NCBI RefSeq assembly: GCF_031753505.1
Contig: NC_089682.1
Coordinates: forward strand, 63,126,561-63,190,560
Direction of reading: 5' to 3'
DNA from: Anomalospiza imberbis
Lineage: Eukaryota > Chordata > Aves > Passeriformes > Viduidae
Length of the DNA stretch: 64,000 nucleotides
Below, piece after piece: positions 50,801-59,780 of the stretch. Each line of letters opens with the position of its first letter. Within the stretch, counting starts at the first letter, position 1. The notes beneath the pieces are model-generated. The model did not search any database and had not been told where the DNA came from. It worked only from the letters and a program-made list of their open reading frames with translations. The position numbers and the translations under genes are program-made.

Positions 50801-52835
50801 CTGTGTGGAGCAAGTTTAGTTGGCTTTGGAGTTTCATTAAGAGTACAAAGAGAAAAATATGTCAGCACTGTGAGATTATGATCAATCATTGAGATGTCAA
50901 TTCTACAGGATATACCTATGTCAAATGTACATTTTGTTGAATTTCAGAATTGTCAGTACATAGATGTATAACAACAGTTTTCAAGCTGTTTGGAAGATAA
51001 TCCTTTTTTCATTAATCCTTGACTTACACACTCAACATGGGAATAAAAATGTTTAAAACAACTTAATCTTTGTCTGCATATTAACAAACTTCTGAGTGTC
51101 TTTTTGCCTCTGGAATATTTTTTTTACAGACTTCAGGAATACTTTTTTTTTAATTTACTTCTTCATATCTGGGAAACTGTTTTAGTTTCATATTCTCAGC
51201 CCATTCATGCATAAATAAAATAATTTATGATTGTTTACTTAAGCAGCAATTCAACTATCTTCTTCATTCCAATTTCCAGATCTTTAAAAATTCTGCAAAA
51301 AAAGATGATGCCTTCATTAAACTATCAATCTAGAATGAGAATGTAGAACTGCATGCAATGTCTGTGAAATATTAAAGATGTCTAGGTCTTTTCAAAGCTG
51401 GAAGCAATTACTGGTTGAACAGACCATGAAAACTAATTTTGATAAAAATATTTTTTTTAATTTTTTTAAACACTCAAGAAAATGTCCCCCACACAGAAAT
51501 TAAAACCAATAAAAGGTTTTATCCTTTTATAGGATATAAAAGGATAAAAGCCATCCTACTCTAAAGGATCTATTCAAAATATTAATTTAATTATCTTTAT
51601 TATCTGCTACTGGCATAAAACCTTTAGAAAATCAAAGAAACTTCAAGATAATACAGCATCCTTGAACGTTTTGGGTTGAAAGGGACCTTAAACATTATCT
51701 AGTTCCAACCCTCCCTAACAGGCAGGGATACCTGCCATAGACCATTGCCAGGCTGTTCAAAGCCTCATTTAACCTGGTTTTGAATGTTTCAGGGATGAAG
51801 CATCCATGAGCTCTCTGGGAAACCTGTGCCAGAGCCTCACCACCCTCTCAGGAAAGAATTTCCTAATATCTAACCTAGACCTACCCACTTAGCATGGATT
51901 AGATGAGAATGCAATGAAATACTTCAAAATGTAATGATAAATTCTAATGTGTACCTCATGTCACTTCTGTGTATGTGGTTATTTAAGTAAGGGATAAGTT
52001 TTTCCCATCACAGTCTTGCTGTGTACAAAATAGTTTTAGGCCATAACATCTCTGGTCTATTACTTGATCAGTGAGGAGACAAAATAATGGTAAAATGTCC
52101 AAGTGAGCACCCAGCATGAGGTGGGAGAGATCCTTCCCAAGTGTGCATAGTGTCTGCATTCACACACATCACATCTCAATGTATGCCTGGAATAAGAATT
52201 CAATGATTGGAAACCAATCTTTACAACATAAGTTAAAAAACACCACCCAACTGAACCAAGCTAGACCAACAAAGGAACATAAAGGGAGTGATATTAGATA
52301 CTGCAGAGGGGATTTTCGTGAACCTCAGTTTAAAGCTAACACCATATTTCAACACTATAAAGGAAAAATTTAATTGCATTTGAAATCATTAAACATTGCC
52401 TTGTGAATATTAGATAAATGAAGAGACTAAATAAAAATCTAAAGTACATTAGCATTTTTCTTGGAAACACACAAAGGATGCTAGTCTCATGTTTTGAGTG
52501 TGGTCTCCCTTCCGTATGGAGAAAAAAGGTGATAGCCTGTTATATCACATACAGACTTCCTAGCTAATTATGGACCTGACATTGTACTTTCCACCTCAAA
52601 TGCATTTAATTTAGTTTTCTCTTCTTATATTTCAATACTTGAGATAATTCCTTAGACTATATTTTTAATGTATTTGCCAGAAAAAAAAGTTGTCTTTTCA
52701 AATTAAGTACATTCCTACCTGATTAAGTTTCTTCCATAGGTTGAGAACAGGAGAAAGTTCTGTAGACCATATTTCTCTGTCAAATTTGCAGCCAGCAGTT
52801 ACTGACCTACTCAGGATCCGAAGCTGTGAAATGAC
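17729..52835 (-). CDS. DYNC2H1: DYNC2H1, cytoplasmic dynein 2 heavy chain, last seven coding exons (partial)
   Basis: DYNC2H1 is the AAA+ motor heavy chain of the dynein-2 complex, which drives retrograde intraflagellar transport in cilia. The seven exons join to 885 bases: 294 residues plus TAA, out of a protein of about 4,300 residues in vertebrates. The piece covers the end of the region after AAA6 and the whole dynein C-terminal domain. Recognisable stretches are FDREIWSTELSPVLNLWKKL, LEQFNAIRLVQSVHQSL, WEGPEDPLQYLR, LDLSELFHPDTFLNALRQET, GLQLEGCRFDG and the terminal GGNQDQWIQCGAALFLKNQ. These match the vertebrate DYNC2H1 C-terminus as I remember it and differ from cytoplasmic dynein 1 and axonemal heavy chains. 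All introns are GT-AG with consistent phases. There are no stops or frameshifts, so the gene is intact here. The start and about 93% of the protein lie beyond 64000. Confidence 0.97.
17888..21384 (-). other. DYNC2H1: DYNC2H1 last intron
   Basis: A 3.5-kb intron, mostly AT-rich. The stretch 18190-18560 is clearly GC-richer and contains overlapping frames of 68 and 107 codons on the plus strand. I do not recognise their products, and they run antisense to the gene, so I treat them as chance or as part of an unidentified old repeat. The hairpin and duplication at 19319-19375 also lie here. Confidence 0.9.
19319..19375. repeat. Duplicated word with two alternative hairpins
   Basis: A 22-base word (ttatgtccttggctta...gtaca) occurs at 19319-19340 and 19354-19375 with one mismatch. 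Between them, caaggacataa (19339-19349) is the exact reverse complement of ttatgtccttg, present at 19354-19364 (loop 4) and at 19319-19329 (loop 9). The central arm can therefore pair with either flank. Confidence 0.88.
21385..21501 (-). CDS. DYNC2H1: DYNC2H1 coding exon, second from the end
   Basis: 117 bases, 39 codons, phase 0 at both ends. It encodes ISGLQLEGCRFDGNRLSEN, then HDSPSVSSVLPCYMAWIPQ. The GLxLEGCxFDG stretch is the dynein-2 form of the GLxLEGAxWD motif found in all dynein C-terminal domains. The acceptor is CCATGGCAG and the donor CAG|GTACTA, which is weaker than the other donors because it lacks G at +5. Confidence 0.97.
22240..22290 (+). repeat. AAT/AGT trinucleotide microsatellite
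   Basis: About twelve AAT units with one interruption (aac), turning into about four AGT units at the right end. Confidence 0.95.
24541..24613 (+). repeat. Tandem duplication, period 42
   Basis: Two 31-base copies (24541-24571 and 24583-24613) share gaaggtgtaatt and tacagat and differ at two positions. The 42-base spacing implies one duplication followed by divergence of the spacer. Confidence 0.88.
27763..27844 (-). CDS. DYNC2H1: DYNC2H1 coding exon, third from the end
   Basis: 82 bases: one base completing the split Arg codon, then 27 codons (VMRCSVDSLKFTASWKGRIQ then EGKLQVK). The acceptor is TTCCATTGCAG and the donor AAG|GTATTT. The VMRC residues replace what I recall as AVGR in the human protein, while the following SVDSLKF and ASWKGR stretches are conserved. 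Confidence 0.96.
27845..28180 (-). other. DYNC2H1: DYNC2H1 short intron (336 bp)
   Basis: The smallest intron in the window, GT-AG, AT-rich, with an A-run near 27986-27997. No other feature. Confidence 0.9.
28181..28290 (-). CDS. DYNC2H1: DYNC2H1 coding exon, fourth from the end
   Basis: 110 bases, starting in phase 0 and ending after two bases of an Arg codon. It encodes NWVEKAEKQKLLSDT then LDLSELFHPDTFLNALRQETA. The L..F..P..FL.ALRQ stretch is the hallmark FxPxxFLxAxxQ motif of dynein heavy chain C-terminal domains. The acceptor is CTCTTTTAG and the donor AAG|GTGAGG. Only 336 bases separate it from the next exon. Confidence 0.98.
29458..29567 (+). mobile_element. CR1 LINE 3'-end fragment
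   Basis: It reads tcttcaaggtcaggctggatg, gtctgagcaatctggcctagtgg, aaggtgtccctgcc and caggggggttggaaccagatg in the order found in the CR1 3' UTR, ending in ccattctgtgactcta, a decayed terminal repeat. It is a heavily 5'-truncated insertion. Confidence 0.85.
32203..32255 (+). repeat. CCTTC pentanucleotide microsatellite
   Basis: About ten uninterrupted ttccc units, pyrimidine-only on this strand. Confidence 0.95.
33894..33993 (-). other. Exon-like 100-bp open segment in the large intron
   Basis: On the minus strand a good acceptor (TCTCTTAACTTTCAG, with a branch-like TGCTAAT upstream) and a donor-like AAAAG|GTAGTATG enclose 100 bases. One of the three frames is open throughout (VTEHMKETYSLYDELFFWDW then PQQKKFAFGFKK). 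In the phase needed to join the flanking DYNC2H1 exons it reads GTG TGA, an immediate stop, and its length is not a multiple of three. The known DYNC2H1 protein runs directly from the exon at 43583 to the one at 28290, so this is not a constitutive exon. It may be a pseudo-exon, a poison exon, part of an unrecognised repeat, or chance. Confidence 0.25.
34174..34219 (+). repeat. Tandem duplication, period 26
   Basis: The word atttagctataatggatttt occurs at 34174-34193 and again at 34200-34219 without mismatch. Confidence 0.88.
36186..37335 (+). mobile_element. CR1 LINE, 3' 1.15 kb with decayed ORF2
   Basis: The start still encodes YLDFYKAFDMVPHS, the reverse transcriptase palm motif of CR1 ORF2, followed by a GSILGPV..NIFINDID-like region near 36423-36475. 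The stretch that should hold the catalytic F/YADD block is missing: the DNA jumps from ...IR.T to the EGxDxxQRDxxRLEEW-like region near 36500. Later landmarks include ctctgctctgctgagaccccac (near 36797), gttcagcctggaaaagag (36953-36970), a decayed 3' UTR (gttcaaggtcaggctggatg, near 37199) and aaggtcccttccaacc (37299-37314). It carries many stops and frameshifts. Reading frames of 87 to 114 codons inside it on either strand are not genes. Confidence 0.92.
38652..38710 (+). mobile_element. Small CR1 LINE fragment
   Basis: About 59 bases resembling the CR1 segment at 2470-2520, sharing gatggtgaaggg-type and ggaggggaa words. It may be a remnant left by a deletion. Confidence 0.55.
40846..40880 (+). 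repeat. Tandem duplication, period 19
   Basis: tgaaagtattcagaac occurs at 40846-40861 and at 40865-40880, exact. Confidence 0.85.
43583..43672 (-). CDS. DYNC2H1: DYNC2H1 coding exon, fifth from the end
   Basis: 90 bases, 30 codons, phase 0 at both ends. It encodes CPVTWQSKWEGPEDPLQYLR then SLVARALAIQ. The WxxxWxGPEDPxxYL stretch corresponds to the conserved P.xW....P...L..... motif of the dynein C-terminal domain, where residues around the Trp pack the domain against the AAA ring in known dynein structures. The acceptor is TTATTTCAG and the donor CAG|GTAATT. It precedes the longest intron in the window. Confidence 0.97.
43673..46500 (-). other. DYNC2H1: DYNC2H1 intron
   Basis: A 2.8-kb intron. 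The stretch 43855-44135 holds overlapping frames of 93 (plus) and 107 (minus) codons that I do not recognise. A 54-bp LTR remnant lies at 44859-44912. Confidence 0.88.
44859..44912 (+). mobile_element. Remnant of the 5' end of a songbird-type LTR
   Basis: It reads tggctggggtggagttaatt then ttcttcacagtggctagtat and ggg. I recognise this from memory as the very start of the LTR type whose later part opens this window (1-430). The remainder is absent here, so it is a truncated remnant. Confidence 0.55.
46501..46710 (-). CDS. DYNC2H1: DYNC2H1 coding exon, sixth from the end
   Basis: 210 bases, 70 codons, phase 0 at both ends. It begins NSNLIHQK, contains QGSPILSFITLEQFNAIRLV and SLSKVIRGTSLLSSEVQ, and ends SALLNQK. 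The acceptor is TTTCTTAG and the donor AAG|GTAAGT, a near-ideal donor. The stretch PPAEQQGSP near its start is the least conserved part compared with the mammalian protein. The rest is highly conserved. Confidence 0.97.
47819..47848. repeat. Two overlapping perfect hairpins
   Basis: ctgatcaaagt and actttgatcag (47826-47848) pair over 11 bp around a single base. Overlapping them, aaagttac and gtaacttt (47819-47842) pair over 8 bp around an 8-base loop. The two stems share bases, so they exclude each other. Confidence 0.88.
48955..49078 (+). mobile_element. CR1 LINE 3'-end fragment
   Basis: It reads aatgaggtaccaggcacatgg, cagcgccaggagttggatttc, gatccttgtggttcc and then the terminal repeats aggatattctatgattctat, which place the true CR1 3' end at about 49078. 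It is strongly 5'-truncated. Confidence 0.9.
50452..50582 (-). mobile_element. CR1 LINE 3' fragment
   Basis: In reverse, cacagaaccacaaaagagctg then aggttgggaggaacctctgg and agcaggttgcccagacctg correspond to the CR1 3' UTR and its terminus. The terminal repeat has decayed. The adjoining 50583-50720 is GC-richer and could belong to the same element, but I cannot align it. Confidence 0.8.
50554..50626. repeat. Inverted repeat, 14-bp arms
   Basis: accccttggagctt (50554-50567) and aagctccaaggggt (50613-50626) are exact reverse complements around a 45-base loop. The left arm lies in the CR1 fragment and the right arm just outside it. Confidence 0.88.
51517..51549. repeat. Perfect hairpin, 15-bp arms, 3-base loop
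   Basis: ttttatccttttata (51517-51531), loop gga, tataaaaggataaaa (51535-51549). Every base of the arms pairs. The stem is AT-rich. Confidence 0.93.
51660..51892 (-). mobile_element. CR1 LINE 3' fragment
   Basis: In reverse it carries ttgggttgaaagggacctta, ctagttccaaccctccc, caggctgttcaaagcctc and agagcctcaccaccctctcagg, in the usual order of the CR1 3' region, stopping at ctaacctagacctaccc. The terminal repeat is reduced to a few bases. Confidence 0.88.
52719..52835 (-). CDS. DYNC2H1: DYNC2H1 coding exon, seventh from the end
   Basis: 117 bases, 39 codons, phase 0 at both ends. It encodes VISQLRILSRSVTAGCKFDR followed by EIWSTELSPVLNLWKKLNQ. The acceptor is ATCACTCAG and the donor CAG|GTAGGA. 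In other vertebrates the residues just before this exon belong to the end of the AAA6 region (FGLPANI...). I searched 52836-64000 for them on the minus strand and did not find them, so the preceding exon lies outside the window. Confidence 0.96.
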
Positions 52836-53164
52836 CTGAGTGATGAGAATACAAATGCACTCTTGAAGAAGGATAAACAAACTTCTTTTAGTACACAAAT
52901 GCCATATACTACCAAATACTCTTCAATTTATCTATGAACTATCCTTTCCTGCATACTTAATTACTGATCATGATCTGATCAAAACACAAACAATATCCAT
53001 ATTCAAGTACAAAGCATACTTGAACTTCATTCATATTAAACCACAAAAAACCCTACATATTTTTTATCATAGTAATTGTCTTTGTTTAATTATAATTTAA
53101 AAACTAATGAGATGCATAAATAAGTAAAAAGCCTCTTTTCCACAAAATTTAGAGACAAAATTCG

Positions 53165-53210
53165 AGCTCTGCCTTTAATTAGGCTCAAGCTCTGCCTTTA
53201 ACTAGGCTCC
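53165..53210 (+). repeat. Tandem duplication, period 23
   Basis: Two adjacent 23-base copies of agctctgccttta..taggctc, differing at two positions. Confidence 0.9.
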
Positions 53211-53382
53211 ATCTGTAATTAAAAATTTAAGGGAAACAAACTCCCAAAATATGTTACTAAATACATACCATAATTGTCACAGACCAAAACTCAAGACAAT
53301 TATAGGAAATTCAATCTGATCTGACCAGGATCTCTTATTTACATATTCATGCTACCTCAACTTATTTAAATGCATATCTATT

Positions 53383-53403
53383 AAAAAAAAAAAAAAAAAA
53401 AAA
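53383..53403 (+). repeat. Poly-A run (21 bases)
   Basis: Twenty-one consecutive A residues with no flanking retroposed sequence that I can recognise. It is a simple repeat. Confidence 0.9.
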
Positions 53404-54297
53404 GCATGAAATAAAAAAATAACTGCAAACCTTCCAGAAAGAAGGGGAACTTCTAGCTCATTAGGCCCAACTGCCTTTTATTGTTAGCAACCCCTTAAAG
53501 TTCACAAATCAACTGATAAACTACATATATACATTTGGAACAAAGGTCACTGAAGTTAAAATTCTTCAGTGATATTGCAATCTGTACCTTAAACTGCATC
53601 TAAACCACCTGGTATTTTTGAGGCATTTTCATTAAATTTTAGTTATTTTTCACAGTGTATTTTTTTGCAAGGCATGTTTACAGAACAACTTATTAATTCT
53701 CTCATCTTTCACTTGACAATAAAGAATTAAGCTTCATAGTAAAAATGTATTAATCATTCAGAAGGTCTGGACTATTTAATTGTAATGCAAACGGAGGGAG
53801 AAAGTCAAGTTGTTTCTGCTGGAATTTGACTTATTTTTCAGTCTTGAAATATGTGCAATGATGAAGTGCTTTCTTTTGTTTTTCATTTTCTTTCACTGAA
53901 GCAAACCTCTCCTTCTTATTTATCATCCTTGATAGGAACTATGAAGCACTACAAGATGATAGTACACCCAACCATCATTTTAACTTCTATAAACAAGCAC
54001 TGACCATGAGACTGCAGTTTAAAATCCTGAGAGAAGAATTTAAGGTTAGTAGTAGAATCACAACCTCAGAATGCAGGAGAGTAGATTTCAGATTAGACAG
54101 AGATCTTTTTGCAGGAAGCAGTCGGCAACTGTTTTGGAGGGCAAAGAGGGGCCAAAAGAGCTGCTCAATCCTCAAGAAAAAAATTCTCAAGGCACAAACC
54201 CACTTCTTTCTGATACAGAGGAAACAAGCATGATAAGTAAGTCAAAGAACAATCATGACAGAAGACCATAATGGATGTAAAGACGTTAGTGACCTCA

Positions 54298-54660
54298 AAT
54301 CCTAGAATATGCTGAGTTGGAAGGGATCCACAGGGATCACTGAAGTCCAACTCCTTGCTCTGCAAAGGACATCCCCAAGAGTCACACCACGTGCCTGAGA
54401 GCATTGTCCAAATGTTTTCTGAACTCTTGTCAGGCTTGGTGCTGTGACCACTTCCCTGGGGAGCCTGCTCCAGTGCCCAACCACCCTCTGGGTGAAGAAC
54501 CTTTTCCTGATATCCAACCTAAACCTCCCGACACAGCTTCAGGGAATTCCTTCAGGTCCTGTCACTGGTCCCCACAAAGAAGGGATCAGTGCCTGCCCCT
54601 CCTCTTCCCCTCACAAGGAAGCTGAAGGCTGCAATGATATCTGCCACAGAAGATGGGCAC
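54298..54660 (-). mobile_element. CR1 LINE 3' fragment
   Basis: In reverse it shows aatcctagaatatgctgag, ttggaagggatccacaggg, tccaactccttgctctgcaa, a cttccctggggagcctgctcc word (near 54449) and accaccctctgggtgaagaacc (near 54480). It has the same tail type as the copies at 2448-2935 and 48955-49078. Frames of 60 to 80 codons on both strands within it are not genes. Confidence 0.9.
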
Positions 54661-56264
54661 AAGGATGGACGACCCAGCAGGGGTAGAAAGACATTGCTCA
54701 GTTGTGTTAGGGTCAAGTAAGGAAAGCCAGATCTCATCTGGATTTAAAAAGAGCAGTGCATGCAAAGGCCTAAAAAGGGCTTCTGGCAGTATTCTGGTAG
54801 CTAAAATGAAAATACTAGCTACTGCTCTTTATAGCTTCTGTTATATAAAATAACATTTCACCCTCTCATTCTCATAACTTAATTTTAAACTTTCATAATA
54901 CTTTGTGTGCCCCAGCTATTGTGTTTATCAAAAAAGATTCTTGTTTAATTTAGCGAAAAATTAATTTCTCTGATGAATGTTTTGATCATAGTATCTTTAT
55001 CATTCCTGCTATTCTTCCTCATTTTCATTCTGCATATATGCAAATGTTCTGACAAGCAATGCAGATAATAAACACACATTTGTGCCTTCCAGATATCATT
55101 CTTTTAGCTATAGTTTTGTATCTTTTAATTTGTTTTTGGGTAGTTGCCTGCCATCATTTGCTAAGCAATAAAACATTTATATGAATACATTTAAACTGGT
55201 AATTCAATATGTAGTACTTCATATAAACTTGCATATAGTGCATACTATAAAGCTGAAAAATGTTTATATGATTGCTTTGTGAATATGGGGGATTGAAACC
55301 ATTAACTCTGGTATGCATTTTCAAAGCACCTTTAGAAGTATAAACATATATCTCCATACAGCTGAAATGATTTTGAGAAGTAGTGGCTGCAAGATCAAGT
55401 AATTAAAGTATTTTTCCAACTCTACTGTACAGTGTTAGCTGCCTTTTTCTAATTATCTAATTACAAAATTTGTCAATATAATTTTCCTTCAGTGTGCCTA
55501 TATGTGTTTCTGCTTTGTGTAGTTCATCAAAGTAGTTCAAAAATATTGGGTTATCATTATCAAAAGTTAACCACTTAAATTAAAAGTACAGAATCAAAAG
55601 AAATCAAGTCTTAACTCTGTGTTCTGAAGTACTGTAACACACAACGATCTTCATCACATGTTCGTGGAACATCTTTAAATCTTCACAGTTCATCCCATCT
55701 CTTTTCTTAGGTATAGCAGGTATGATGGTAGCATAATTTACTCCTAAAGTTTCCATGACAGCACAGTTTTCAATTCACTGATTTTTTTTTTTTAATTAAT
55801 GGGTTGGGCTGGAACTTTTTGTACTGGCAGCTCTTCCCGCCTGAACATTTTTTCAAAATTTTAACCTAGGAGAGTCATTCATGTTCAAGTCACAGATGAA
55901 AATACATTTGATTCATGTCAAAATATTCAGGTTAACCTCACCATTGAACTGCCTCAACACCCCAAACTTTCACTAATGGACTGCAAATTTGATGGCAGGA
56001 CATCTGTCCAAATTTAGGAAAGAATTACAGATTGTAAAATAGTAACACATATTACTATTTAAGTATGATTACAAGTTTGATATTAGAACTTGAATGGTGA
56101 AAGTATTTCATTCTCACAAATCCCAGTGAAGTTCCCTACAGTATTGACCAGTCTATGCTACTTTGAATCAGCTAAAGCTTGAGAAAATGCTTACTTAGAA
56201 CTCTCAAATCAGTCTCTTTCTGGTTGTTATGAAAATGAAAAGGAAAATCTATTTTTTTAAAGAG

Positions 56265-56490
56265 GATTATAGAACAATTAACGCTAGAAAGAAACTAGGG
56301 AGGTCTCTAGTCTATTCTCCTGCTGGAAGCATGATGAGCTTTAAAATTAGACCAGGTTGCTCAAGGCTTTATCTGGTTTTTAAAAATCTCAAGTACAGAG
56401 ACTGAACAACCTCTCTGGATGACCTCTTCCACTGCTTTACCACCCTAATAATTAAAAGGTTTCCCATAATATCAAATCTGGACCTTTCTT
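56265..56490 (-). mobile_element. Old CR1 LINE 3' fragment
   Basis: Only scattered reverse CR1 landmarks remain: attatagaacaatta at the terminus, gaccaggttgctcaaggc, actgaacaacctctctgga and ctgctttaccacccta. The strong divergence suggests an early insertion. Confidence 0.7.
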
Positions 56491-58974
56491 GTTTTGGTTT
56501 ATGTCCTGTAAAATAAGAGTCAAATGCATGGACTGGGACAAAGAATGTGTTAATACTGGGAAGGACCTGAATAAAACCATGAGTGGGATATATCACCCTA
56601 TTAGAACGCTCAGGTGTATCACAGAAGTGTCCAAGGGATTGTGGTATGTTTGCAGTTGCTCCACTTCAGTATTTTCACCTCAGGCAGGCAATAGAAATAA
56701 GTTTTGAGTTGTAAGATAAATTGGATTTAAAAGAAAAAGGATTATCAGGAATATATTTCAGGGGGTCATATGAAAACCAAAGCAACAGGATAGGAATGAA
56801 CACACAGACTGGATAAGTACCTAGAAGGAAGGAGACCTTGGTTCAGATGACAAAGGGAATATGATTAGGAATCTGTACTTAAGAAGATGAAACAACTCTT
56901 GGGTTGAAAGAGGGCCCTGTACAGTCACATTAGGCGAGCACAAACTCACCCTTACCTATCCTTAGGCACTTATTTAAGCTTACTTAAAACTTAATGAAAA
57001 ATATTATCACCTTAGCCTCCCTAAATTATCAGTAGACAGATCTTAAGTGGGATAACTTGCATTTGAAAGGTTCTCTTATTGTGTACATAGGAAAACTAAG
57101 TTTCTTACATAGGTACCTCAGATAGATGGGTGTATGCTGTGGAAATTACAATGAGGATTTTAATTTAATTTCCTGGTAACCTAGCTACAAAGCTTGAGCA
57201 GAATTCAGTTTCTCTCAGTGTACTCTATATAAAATACCATCAGGCCAACCTCAACTTCAAAATAATAATAAAATAATCAGCTTCAAAACTTGCTCTATAT
57301 TAAGCTTGCCTTAAACATGATGTTTCTATGAGCACGTAGCAAGATCAGAAGTGACCAGCACAGATGCATACATCCAGGTCTGTGGAATCATATCATTTGC
57401 GCTCTAACCCACGTATGTACTTATAGTACTAAGGGAACTGAAAATTTAATCATAGATGTATAATACAGGGTACTCAAAGTAAGAGTACTTTTACAATACC
57501 TAACCTTTGAATGTTCTCCTTTGTCATTGCAATGTATTCTTTTTATGTATTATACACTAAAAGCTCTTATATGTTGTGGTAGTTCACACCAAATGCCAAT
57601 CTGAATATTCTGAATAATAAGACTGAAAAAATCTACCATTAAGCAGGAAAACAGTACCTTCATTAAAAATACAAGAGGGATAGATAAAGAGGTAATAAAA
57701 ATATAAAAGCAATCACCAATAATTGTCTGTTTAAAGAGGGGGAACAAGATTATTCAGAATCTCAATTCTTTGTAGAATCTATCTGTTTTAAGTAAGGTTA
57801 ACTAATCATAACAGTATTTATACAAAAAATTCAATAGAGCAATTTATTTGTGAACAATGCATCTAATACTGATCAACAGTCCACAGAAACTGCAACCAAG
57901 CATTTTCTCTATTCTTAGGGGAAAATTCATGCACTACATGTTTTTTTCCTGAGTTATCAGCACAGAAAAATACAAACTGCGTATATTAAGAAAGGTGGGG
58001 TGGTCAAACTAAGAATGTCAATAGTTATTTACCTAGCTATTAAATTACATGTACATCTCAGCTTTTTAATCTGTTACGTATTTTTGGGTGCATCTACAGA
58101 CATATGCTGCTATGATAGTGACCAGCACATTACAGTAGAAAACACGTGCATCTAGAGAAGTTATGAGAGATAATGATCACAATGGAAAGCTATAAAGATA
58201 ATTAATGTTCCCTTGTAACTTCCTATGGAACTACTAAAAAGTCATGTTTTACCTGAAAATTAAATTTCATGGAAAAAATAAAAATTAGTAAATGTCAAGA
58301 CTTTAACTTTTTCTTCTCTGAAACACAGACAAGACAGATTTCTAGGAACACAAAATCTATTTCTGTTATTTATTCATGCACAAGATGAAGAAAACATTTT
58401 GCTTTCAGTCATTCACAACTACTGCAAAAAATGCTATTTCACAAATATGATATAAAATAAATATAGACTTACATTTAAGTCTTGTATTCATTTCAGAATC
58501 AAATCAAGTTTTATACACAGTATTAAGAATTGAAAAAGAGGAAAGTAATACAGCCAAAAATATCCTGTGAAATTCTGTCAGTGAATTAAAAAAATATCAA
58601 TCATTTCTGAACTCAATATGATTACTGTTCTAAGAATGCAAAGCTGGAAAGATTTGCTAGTCAGATAACTGGTATTTTTTCAAGATTATGGAACATATAA
58701 AAAAATTTTTATTTTTGTACAAAAATCTAGCAAAGTTGTCTAAGCAAATCTACAGATGTCAAAGCAGATACTCTACTGCCATCTACCAGTTTTAAAAGGA
58801 TGTAGTATTAGCACAGAAACCACTTCTATGCTCCATTTCTCTGAATGAAACAATACATCCCTTTACACAGCTGTTCAAGGAGATAATTCTGGTTTTATAA
58901 GACTTTACAGCTCAAACTAAAATATGAAGCTATAGTTTAACTACTTTGGTAAATATTGTGAAAGTACTAACCCA

Positions 58975-59780
58975 GTGCAGGGCAACAGTGTCTTTATTGT
59001 GTCACAAGTGGGAGCAGGTTTCTGTGTGACATCCCTTCTGCCAGAACTAGGTGCTTCCACACTTTTTCTCACAGCTTGGCTGCTGTTCCCTCATTGCTGA
59101 GAAAGGAGCCTAAGACTGAGCTGGCATTAAAACCTCTCTGACTTTCAGTCCCTGCTGTGTCCCTTACCCTCTCTGCAAGGACAGGATCCACAGATGCTGT
59201 TAGGATGAAGGTAATTTAATGGCACTTGTAAGCAAATCATTCCTACTGCATGTGGATCAGTAAGAGACAGTGTAGGTCCATGCTTGCTCTTTTCTTGTTC
59301 TATCAAGGCCACCTCAAAGCTGCACTTTCACTCACTAAGGATCTGAAGTAGGGCTGGACTCTATACTGATACGTGCCTTCTCAATCAAATACAGGGAAAA
59401 CGTGGCAAAGACATTGACCTCATCTGTATCTTCCTTTATACAGAAGAGGATCATGGATCATATACCTTTGACAACAGGGAGACCCTCTGGAGATCAGAGG
59501 TTCAGGGGATGAAGGAAGAAAGTCAGCAGACTTGGTGTAGATAGACAGCACAAGCCCAAGTAGAACCTTCTCCTAAAGAATAACTAAGAGTTTTACTTCA
59601 TAGAGGTCCGCAGGATACACATTTCCTGGAGACTATGAAGCTAAAAGGAGTGCCAGAAGAGATGGTTGACCTTAACTAATCACACACACTGACAAAATTT
59701 AAGGAGACTGGAAAATGGCAGCCGGTTTTTAGAAGAGAACCAACTTCTCATACGCAGAGCACCACAAATACATTTTCATA
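58975..59780. other. Unexplained GC-richer block in intron
   Basis: About 800 bases of clearly higher G+C than the surrounding AT-rich intron, with edges near 58975 and 59780. There is no long reading frame, no CR1 landmark and no recognisable LTR ends. It could be the interior of an old retroviral element, a decayed processed copy of a transcript, or simply composition. I cannot identify it. Confidence 0.35.

Larger units (their letters stand above)
46711..52718 (-). other. DYNC2H1: DYNC2H1 intron
   Basis: A 6-kb intron with several inverted repeats, CR1 pieces at 48955-49078, 50452-50582 and 51660-51892, and a short TGG run (48741-48757). A 138-codon minus-strand frame at 49276-49692 has no recognisable product and lies in DNA of mixed composition. 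Confidence 0.88.
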
